Shown: positions 1-4,800 of the stretch, piece after piece
Layout: every line of letters starts with the position of its first letter
Numbering within the stretch: the first letter of the stretch is position 1
Source of the DNA: Candidatus Zixiibacteriota bacterium
Lineage (GTDB): Bacteria > Zixibacteria > MSB-5A5 > GN15 > JACZUZ01
Assembly (NCBI GenBank): GCA_022572905.1
Contig: JACZUZ010000156.1
Location: 1 to 5,622, forward strand
Reading direction: 5' to 3'
DNA length: 5,622 nt
Translations under genes and position numbers: made by a program
The notes under the pieces: generated by a model
Database searches by the model: none
Told to the model about the DNA's origin: nothing
What the model saw: the letters and a program-made list of their open reading frames with translations, nothing else

Positions 1-17
1 GGTGAATTCATAACTTT

Positions 18-30
18 GATCTGGCAGATC
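18..30. promoter_or_regulatory. 13-bp palindrome upstream of the E2 gene, possible operator
   Basis: GATCTG and CAGATC flank a single central G, giving a perfect inverted repeat that ends 29 bases before the E2 start codon. The spacer is too short for an RNA hairpin, so if functional it would more likely be a protein-binding site. No convincing -35/-10 pair is visible around it, and such a short palindrome can occur by chance. The rest of positions 1-59 holds only the possible tail of an upstream reading frame (stop TGA at 31-33) and the E2 ribosome-binding site. Confidence 0.2.
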
Positions 31-59
31 TGACCGTATAGAAAGGAAACGAAAAAGCG

Positions 60-1448
60 ATGGCGACAGATATTGTAGTCCCACAGATGGGCGAGTCGGT
101 TCTGGAAGGAACCATTGTCGAATGGAAAGTAAAAGTAGGCGAGAAAGTCGCCAAAGACCAGCCATTGGTCGAGCTTGCGACTGACAAGGTCAATATTGAA
201 ATTCCCTCTGAAGTAGCCGGAACAGTGGGTCAGCTTATGGCCAGCCCCGGTGAAACAGTTCGCGTAGGCGCCAAGATAGCGGTTATTCTGGGTGAGGGAG
301 AAGATATCAAGACAGCCATCCATGAATCTCATACACCCGACGCTGCGAAGGCGCCAGCCACTTCCGCGTCGGCCGCCGCTTCAAAGTCTCTATTTGCCAT
401 GGGGTCTGGGGCCGTGACTACTACCGTCTCGCCGCCCGCTACCACAACAGCTCCCGGTTTGCCCGGCGCCACGAATGGCCGCAAGCCAACCGGAGAAAAG
501 GGAACCGGGAAAATGGCCCCGGCTGTGAAAAAATTGATTCGCGAATATGGTGTAAATCCCGCCGAACTGGCGCCGACCGGTCCGAAAGGACGTGTGACCA
601 AAGAAGATGTTCTGGATTTCGTTGAAGGTCGCTCGAAAGTCGCCCAGGCAGTTCCGTCCGCCACTCCTTCCTCGTCAGCTCCCGCTACCCCCACAACGCC
701 AGCGCAGAAAGTAGCAATCCCAACTTTTGCTCCAGCCGCTCCGGGTGAGCGTGAACGTCGCGAACCAATTTCCGGACCGCGCAGGGCAATCGCCGAGCAT
801 ATGTTGCGCAGCAAAGCCTATTCACCGCATGTGACAACATTTGAGGATTGCGATATGACCGTCTTGCGCGATTTCCGTGAGAAAAACAAAGCGGCTCTGC
901 GCGAGCAGTATGGCGTGAATGTCACTTATCTGCCGTTCATAATCAAAGCGGTTTGCATCGGCCTTAAAGAATTTCCGTACATAAACGGTTCAATGACAGA
1001 CACCGAAATTATTTCCAAGTTTTATTACAACATTGGCGTAGCCGTTGGGCGCGAGGCGGGATTAATTGTTCCCGTTGTTCACGACGCCGACAAGAAATCT
1101 ATCGTTGAGCTGGCCACAGAGGTCTCGATTCTCTCGGCCAACGCGCATAACAATCGCTTAAATCCGAAAGATATGTCAGACGGCACATTCACCATCACCA
1201 ACGCCGGAATGTTCGGCGCTGGAAGCTCCACGCCAATTATCAGTCAGCCTCAGGTCTGTATTCTGGGAGTTCACGCCGTACGCAAAATGCCCTGGGTAGT
1301 GAATGATGAAATCGTGATTCGCCACGTAACCAATTTCGCTTTGAGTTTTGATCATCGCTTGGTTGACGGGCATATTGCGGTTCAGTTTTTGCACCGAGTT
1401 TGCGGTCTACTGGAAGACCCGACTTCTTTATTCGTACAAGTGAGATAA
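60..1448 (+). CDS. Dihydrolipoamide acyltransferase, E2 component of a 2-oxo acid dehydrogenase complex
   Basis: E2 is the core of a pyruvate, branched-chain 2-oxo acid or 2-oxoglutarate dehydrogenase complex. It passes the acyl group from the E1-loaded lipoyl arm to CoA in the cytoplasm. The 462-residue protein shows the full architecture. One N-terminal lipoyl domain (about 3-78) carries the lipoyl lysine K43 in ATDKVNIEIPS. An Ala/Pro/Thr-rich linker follows (about 88-150), then an E1/E3-binding domain (about 150-188, MAPAVKKLIREYGV to GRVTKEDVLDFV), a second Ser/Ala/Pro/Thr-rich linker (about 190-230) and the catalytic domain (about 233-462). The catalytic domain ends in the active-site motif DHRLVDG, with H432 and D436. 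The start ATG has AAAGGA at 42-47, 12 bases upstream. The stop codon directly abuts the lipB ATG. Substrate class is uncertain: GES near the N terminus is common in branched-chain and oxoglutarate E2s, but E1 is not in the window. The family call is very secure; the specificity is open. Confidence 0.96.
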   Translation: MATDIVVPQMGESVLEGTIVEWKVKVGEKVAKDQPLVELATDKVNIEIPSEVAGTVGQLMASPGETVRVGAKIAVILGEGEDIKTAIHESHTPDAAKAPATSASAAASKSLFAMGSGAVTTTVSPPATTTAPGLPGATNGRKPTGEKGTGKMAPAVKKLIREYGVNPAELAPTGPKGRVTKEDVLDFVEGRSKVAQAVPSATPSSSAPATPTTPAQKVAIPTFAPAAPGERERREPISGPRRAIAEHMLRSKAYSPHVTTFEDCDMTVLRDFREKNKAALREQYGVNVTYLPFIIKAVCIGLKEFPYINGSMTDTEIISKFYYNIGVAVGREAGLIVPVVHDADKKSIVELATEVSILSANAHNNRLNPKDMSDGTFTITNAGMFGAGSSTPIISQPQVCILGVHAVRKMPWVVNDEIVIRHVTNFALSFDHRLVDGHIAVQFLHRVCGLLEDPTSLFVQVR

Positions 1449-2252
1449 ATGTCGCAAACTCTATTACATGCCGGGCCAGAACAAAAAATTGCGCCTGAAG
1501 CGCCGGAACTAATCGTGTCCAATCAGCCTCCTATAGACGCATACCCGGAAGAATTTCTGGGGTGGTCGCTAAATATTGGAATTCGTGACTACGGAAAAAC
1601 GCTTGAGTTACAGCGCTCTCTGATTCCACTCAGGCGCAGAGGGCTATTGCGAGACACACTCATCTTCGTGGAACATCCTCCCGTTGTGACAATGGGAAAA
1701 TCAACCGAGCCTTCGAATTTGAGTGATGTCCCCAGCAATATTCCTCGTTTTGAAATTGAGCGAGGGGGAGATGTTACCTTCCACGGTCCGGGTCAGCTGG
1801 TGTGTTATCTTATTTTTGACCTTAATCGGCGTGGTCGCGATTTGCATCTATTTATGCGCTCGCTGGAAGAGGGAATCATCCGGACCCTGGCAGAGTACGG
1901 TGTCGAAGCGATTCGCGTACCGGATTTGACCGGCGTCTGGGTCGAGACAAAGAACGGTAATCGCAAGATAGCTTCGATTGGAGTGGCGGCTAAGACTTGG
2001 GTTTCGTATCATGGAGTGGCGGTTAACCTTTCAACCGATTTTTCGATTTTTAAGACTATGAAACCCTGTGGACTTGAGCCAAATGTGATGACTTCGCTGG
2101 AAAAACTGACTGGCGCACGAATTAGTTTGGACGAATTCGCTGAAAAACTAACAAGAAGCTATTCGGGCGTATTCAAAACGGAGTTTTGTCCGGTTACACT
2201 TGCGGAAATCGGCGAGGACTTTAAGTCCGACGACTTAAGCGGTCATGTCTAA
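1449..2252 (+). CDS. lipB: Octanoyltransferase LipB (lipoyl(octanoyl) transferase)
   Basis: LipB moves octanoate from octanoyl-ACP to the lipoyl-domain lysine of E2 and GcvH proteins, the first step of lipoate assembly; LipA then inserts sulfur. The 267-residue protein has the family signature RGGDVTFHGPGQL (105-117). It also has the lysine of RKIASIG (K173) and the cysteine of KPCGL (C207), which match the Lys/Cys pair that forms the acyl-enzyme in LipB. The recognisable fold begins near residue 37 (FLGWSLNIGIRDYGK), so about 36 N-terminal residues are an extension over the usual 210-230 residue enzyme; the C-terminal end is also somewhat long. The ATG follows the E2 stop codon with no gap, which suggests translational coupling, and there is only a weak GTGAG ahead of it. 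A GTG at codon 23 is an alternative start without clear support. Its neighbour E2 is a predicted direct substrate. Confidence 0.95.
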   Translation: MSQTLLHAGPEQKIAPEAPELIVSNQPPIDAYPEEFLGWSLNIGIRDYGKTLELQRSLIPLRRRGLLRDTLIFVEHPPVVTMGKSTEPSNLSDVPSNIPRFEIERGGDVTFHGPGQLVCYLIFDLNRRGRDLHLFMRSLEEGIIRTLAEYGVEAIRVPDLTGVWVETKNGNRKIASIGVAAKTWVSYHGVAVNLSTDFSIFKTMKPCGLEPNVMTSLEKLTGARISLDEFAEKLTRSYSGVFKTEFCPVTLAEIGEDFKSDDLSGHV

Positions 2253-2257
2253 AGTCC
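2216..2257 (+). promoter_or_regulatory. Overlapping inverted repeats at the lipB 3' end, possible alternative RNA hairpins
   Basis: Three pairings share the same bases. TTAAGTC (2221-2227) and GACTTAA (2232-2238) form a 7-bp stem with loop CGAC. GGACTTTA (2216-2223) pairs perfectly over 8 bp with TAAAGTCC (2250-2257), which spans the lipB stop codon. GGACTT-T-AAGTCC (2216-2228) is also a 13-bp DNA palindrome. The first two stems compete for 2221-2223. They lie 24 bases or more ahead of the fabL ribosome-binding site. No U-run follows, so this is not a classic intrinsic terminator. A regulatory role is inference only. Confidence 0.3.
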
Positions 2258-2280
2258 GTTCTGTGTGCGGAAAGCGAATG

Positions 2281-2287
2281 AAAGGAG
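2281..2287 (+). promoter_or_regulatory. Ribosome-binding site AAAGGAG that sets the fabL start
   Basis: AAAGGAG lies 10 bases before the in-frame ATG at 2298. An upstream in-frame GTG at 2265 would place this site inside the coding region and has no comparable site of its own. This is the clearest Shine-Dalgarno sequence in the window. Confidence 0.8.
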
Positions 2288-2297
2288 CCCCGATAAT

Positions 2298-3098
2298 ATG
2301 GAATCAGTTCTTGAATCAGTATTGCCGCAAACACAAGAGACAACTGTGAGAGATCTCGAAGGGAAAATCGCGCTGGTAACCGGCGGCACCAAAGGAATCG
2401 GCGCGGCGATCTCCGAAAGACTTGCCCGTCGCGGGGCCACTGTAGTAATCAACTATTTCAAAAGTCGCAACGCAGCGGGGAGGGCTGTTGAAAGACTGAA
2501 AGAGCTTGGAAGCGAGGACAGCTTCGCTATTCGTTTCAACATGGCCAAATTTCAGAAGTTTCCCAAACTCTTCGACAAGATAGAATCCCGATTCAAGAAG
2601 CTGGATATTTTTATCTCCAATGCGGCAATGGGCCTCTATAGCGACCTCATGGGAGTGAAACGTAAGAATTGGGAAATAGCGCTTGATACAAACGCCTACG
2701 CTCTCCTGGCCTGCACTCAGCTCATCGCTCCGATTATGCCCCCAGGCGGCAGAATCATTGCGCTCTCCTCGCTTGGTTCAACTCGCTATATTCCGGGTTA
2801 CGCGTCAATTGGCGTTGGAAAAGCGGCTATTGAAAATTTGATAAAGTATATTTCGGTGGAGCTTGCCCCAAAAGGTATCACCGCAAATGTTGTTTCCGGC
2901 GGCTTTATTGATACCGACGCTCTCAAAGCGTTTCCGTCGTATGAAGAAATGAAACGCGACGCCATCGCACGGACGCCATCCGGGCGCCTGGGCACACCGG
3001 AGGATCTGGCCGATGTTGTCGATTTTATCGCCTCCGAAAAATCCCGCTGGATCACAGGGCAGACAATTATAGTTGATGGCGGATATTCGTTGATGTAG
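2298..3098 (+). CDS. fabL: Enoyl-ACP reductase of the FabL type (SDR family)
   Basis: FabL reduces trans-2-enoyl-ACP with NADPH, the last step of each type II fatty-acid elongation cycle. The 266-residue protein is a short-chain dehydrogenase/reductase with the cofactor glycine motif TGGTKGIG (28-35), SNAA (107-110) and SSLGS (157-161). Its active site reads YASIGVGK (Y168, K175). This is the Y-x6-K spacing of FabI/FabL enoyl reductases, not the usual SDR Y-x3-K. VSGGFIDTDALKAFP (199-213), TPSGR (226-230) and GQTIIVDGGYSL (254-265) closely resemble Bacillus FabL as I remember it. The start is ATG 2298, set by AAAGGAG. About 18 residues precede the fold and open with a tandem ESVLESVL. Placement after lipB fits a shared need for acyl-ACP. 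The 3' end overlaps the convergent PAP2 gene by 32 bp. Another SDR activity is possible but less likely. Confidence 0.82.
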   Translation: MESVLESVLPQTQETTVRDLEGKIALVTGGTKGIGAAISERLARRGATVVINYFKSRNAAGRAVERLKELGSEDSFAIRFNMAKFQKFPKLFDKIESRFKKLDIFISNAAMGLYSDLMGVKRKNWEIALDTNAYALLACTQLIAPIMPPGGRIIALSSLGSTRYIPGYASIGVGKAAIENLIKYISVELAPKGITANVVSGGFIDTDALKAFPSYEEMKRDAIARTPSGRLGTPEDLADVVDFIASEKSRWITGQTIIVDGGYSLM

Positions 3099-4050
3099 GC
3101 GCCATCATGGACCTTTCGCTAAGTGACAACCACCCAGGTTTGAACTTAGTTACCGCATACACGCACACCCCAGCGATACTTAAGCCCACTACGATGTCAG
3201 TCGCGTAATGGAACCGTCCGTAAACCGCTCCCAGAGAAAGTCCGATCAAAAGCGCCAGCCCCAGAGGGAACCAGCGGCGATAGTGACGATAGAGAAATAC
3301 AACTGTCACCAACCCGACTCCAGCATGCGTTGACGGCATACATCCGCCTCGAATGGCGGCGTTTCCCATCACCAATTCAACTAGATTCCTGAATATCGGG
3401 CCGGTTACTTGATTTTGATAACTTTCCACAAAGAACCAGCGTGGACCCTCGAGAGGATAAATCCAGAACAAATTATAGCTCACAAAAAATGTAATTGCGC
3501 ACAATAACAAATATTCGTGTACTAAACCATAGCGCTTCTTTACAAGAAGTGGAATAATGACAGCGGGGAACATCAGATAATAGCTAAAATAGCTCATGCT
3601 TAGAATTTCGGTCACCCATACGGCTCCCGGCTGTCCGATAAAATTTCTGTCTGTCCATAGTGTTGGATTTATTCCCAACGCCATTTTCTCGAACTCTACA
3701 ATATGCCAGTCCAAAAACCCCGGAGTTAGCAGGTCTACCAGCGCTCCGGTTTGTGTATAGAAAAATGTAAATAGCAATGCCGGGTATATGGCTCGTAGCG
3801 TCAGGACAGACCAGTGTTGACTTCGCGTCGATGCCCATATCAGAGCCAGAACACCCAGGGTTACCAGCGTATTATATTTGTAAATATCGATGTAACTTTC
3901 ATTGGAAGCGCCGAACGCCAACACAAGCAGAGGGATATAGAGAAGATACAAGAAAATTACTTTGTCGACTGTCTCCACAGGCAACCACCTTGGGATTGTA
4001 TCAGGGATAATTGACACACTCTTGCTCTTTGTAATCGTGGATTCGGTCAT
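3067..4050 (-). CDS. PAP2-superfamily integral membrane protein, Aur1/Ipt1-like (lipid phosphatase or phosphotransferase)
   Basis: Proteins of this type cleave or transfer phosphate-containing head groups at the membrane; the substrate here is unknown. The 327-residue protein has about seven or eight hydrophobic segments (roughly 31-48, 61-74, 84-104, 143-170, 178-199, 242-255, 262-277, 285-302). The PAP2 core is visible as GPRW (202-205), then GGCMPSTHAG (235-244) with the presumed catalytic H242, then GRFHYATDIVVG (278-289) with H281 and D285. The arginine normally six residues before the last histidine is absent (A275), and R279 sits two residues before it; this pattern suits the Aur1/Ipt1-like branch rather than classic PAP2 phosphatases. 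The ATG shares an ATGA with the rsmI stop codon, and the upstream stretch is A-rich with no clear Shine-Dalgarno site, suggesting translational coupling. The C-terminal tail beyond the last segment is poorly conserved-looking and overlaps fabL. Confidence 0.8.
   Translation of the reverse strand: MTESTITKSKSVSIIPDTIPRWLPVETVDKVIFLYLLYIPLLVLAFGASNESYIDIYKYNTLVTLGVLALIWASTRSQHWSVLTLRAIYPALLFTFFYTQTGALVDLLTPGFLDWHIVEFEKMALGINPTLWTDRNFIGQPGAVWVTEILSMSYFSYYLMFPAVIIPLLVKKRYGLVHEYLLLCAITFFVSYNLFWIYPLEGPRWFFVESYQNQVTGPIFRNLVELVMGNAAIRGGCMPSTHAGVGLVTVVFLYRHYRRWFPLGLALLIGLSLGAVYGRFHYATDIVVGLSIAGVCVYAVTKFKPGWLSLSERSMMAPTSTNIRHQL
3074..3107. repeat. Inverted repeat at the convergent fabL/PAP2 gene ends
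   Basis: TGATGGCG (3074-3081) and CGCCATCA (3100-3107) form a perfect 8-bp stem around an 18-base loop that contains the fabL stop codon (3096-3098). The same bases encode the last codons of the PAP2 protein on the other strand. No U-rich tract follows on either strand, so it is at best a weak bidirectional transcript-end structure. It may be chance, since the left arm encodes the conserved VDGG of the reductase. Confidence 0.25.
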
Positions 4051-4754
4051 TTTTTGTATTTGTTTTTCTTTTCTTTGGTTTGCTTAGGCGCTCCGGTGAT
4101 GAGCAAGACTATTTCGCCCTTGATTTTCCGCTTTTCCAGCGTCGATTTCAATTCCGAAAGAGTTCCCCGAAGGAACTCCTCATGAATTTTCGAAATTTCT
4201 CGCGCGATACAAGCGTCTCTGTCCCCCAGAGTTTCCAGCGCGTCGCTAACCGCTTTCTCAATGCGGTGAGGCGATTCGTAAAAAACAAGTGTGTGTGAAT
4301 TTGTGGCGAGTTCCGCAAATCTTTTCTTGCGCGTCACTGTTGTGCGCGGTAGAAAACCCTCAAAGAAGAATCTGTCTGTTGGTAAACCCGACGCGGTCAG
4401 GGCAGGTATTATCGCGCATGGGCCGGGCAGGGCCACTATCTGCGCTCCAGCGGAAATAGCCGCCTTGGTAACGCGGTAGGATGGATCGGAGATACCGGGC
4501 GCGCCGGCGTCGCTGACCACCGCGACGTCTTCGCCGCGCATAAGATACTCGACCAACCGGGGAGCGCGGGTCGATTCATTGTATTCGTGATAGCTGATCA
4601 GTCTTGCGCGAATTCCCAGAAGGCCGAGCAATTTACCGGTTGTCCGGGTGTCCTCACAGGCGATAATAGCCACGCTTTTCAGTGTTTCTCGTAATCTGTC
4701 GCTTACATCTTTCAAGTTGCCGATAGGAGTCGGGGCAAGATAAAGCTTACCCAT
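4047..4754 (-). CDS. rsmI: 16S rRNA (cytidine-2'-O)-methyltransferase RsmI, short form
   Basis: RsmI uses S-adenosylmethionine to methylate the 2'-OH of C1402 in 16S rRNA (E. coli numbering) in the ribosomal decoding centre. The 235-residue protein begins MGKLYLAPTPIGNLKD and carries the family blocks CEDTRTTGKLL (33-43), VSDAGAPGISDP (80-91), LPGPCAIIPALTASGLPTD (109-127), FFEGFLP (130-136) and FYESPHRI (158-165). The glycine-rich block has Ala where Thr is usual, and SDPS where SDPG is usual. The start at 4754 is chosen because the motif begins at once after it; in-frame sequence upstream runs into nadE and looks non-family. A GTG at 4784 is possible. Neither start has a Shine-Dalgarno site, and a small GGCG/CGCC hairpin sits just before the ATG. 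Unlike E. coli RsmI (286 residues), the protein ends soon after the core with a lysine-rich tail. It lies 46 bp after nadE and overlaps the PAP2 start by ATGA. Confidence 0.94.
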   Translation of the reverse strand: MGKLYLAPTPIGNLKDVSDRLRETLKSVAIIACEDTRTTGKLLGLLGIRARLISYHEYNESTRAPRLVEYLMRGEDVAVVSDAGAPGISDPSYRVTKAAISAGAQIVALPGPCAIIPALTASGLPTDRFFFEGFLPRTTVTRKKRFAELATNSHTLVFYESPHRIEKAVSDALETLGDRDACIAREISKIHEEFLRGTLSELKSTLEKRKIKGEIVLLITGAPKQTKEKKNKYKK

Positions 4755-4800
4755 TGTCGGCGGGTCGCCAGATTGTTTTGTCACGGAGAGGAATATAGGG

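Noticed and set aside
1..33. Possible C-terminal tail of an upstream gene (GEFITLIWQI then TGA)
   Set aside because: Only ten codons are visible and they match nothing I recognise; another frame also stops at once, so no gene can be assigned.
17..42. Promoter-like TTGATC and TATAGA upstream of the E2 gene
   Set aside because: The spacing between the two boxes is only 14 bases, too short for a standard sigma-70 promoter.
329..814. 161-codon open frame on the - strand opposite the E2 gene
   Set aside because: It lies antisense to the Ala/Pro/Thr-rich linkers and domains of E2, is itself low-complexity in Ala/Gly/Val, and has no recognisable motif; it is a shadow of the coding strand.
2265..2297. 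GTG at 2265 as start of the reductase
   Set aside because: The AAAGGAG at 2281-2287 is well spaced for ATG 2298, and the 11 extra codons have no family resemblance.
3098..3140. Rho-independent terminator after fabL
   Set aside because: The inverted repeat at 3074-3107 is not followed by a T-run on either strand, so it does not meet the usual pattern.
3777..4014. Two small + strand open frames opposite the PAP2 gene
   Set aside because: Both overlap the N-terminal membrane segments of the PAP2 protein in antisense, with no ribosome-binding site or recognisable sequence.
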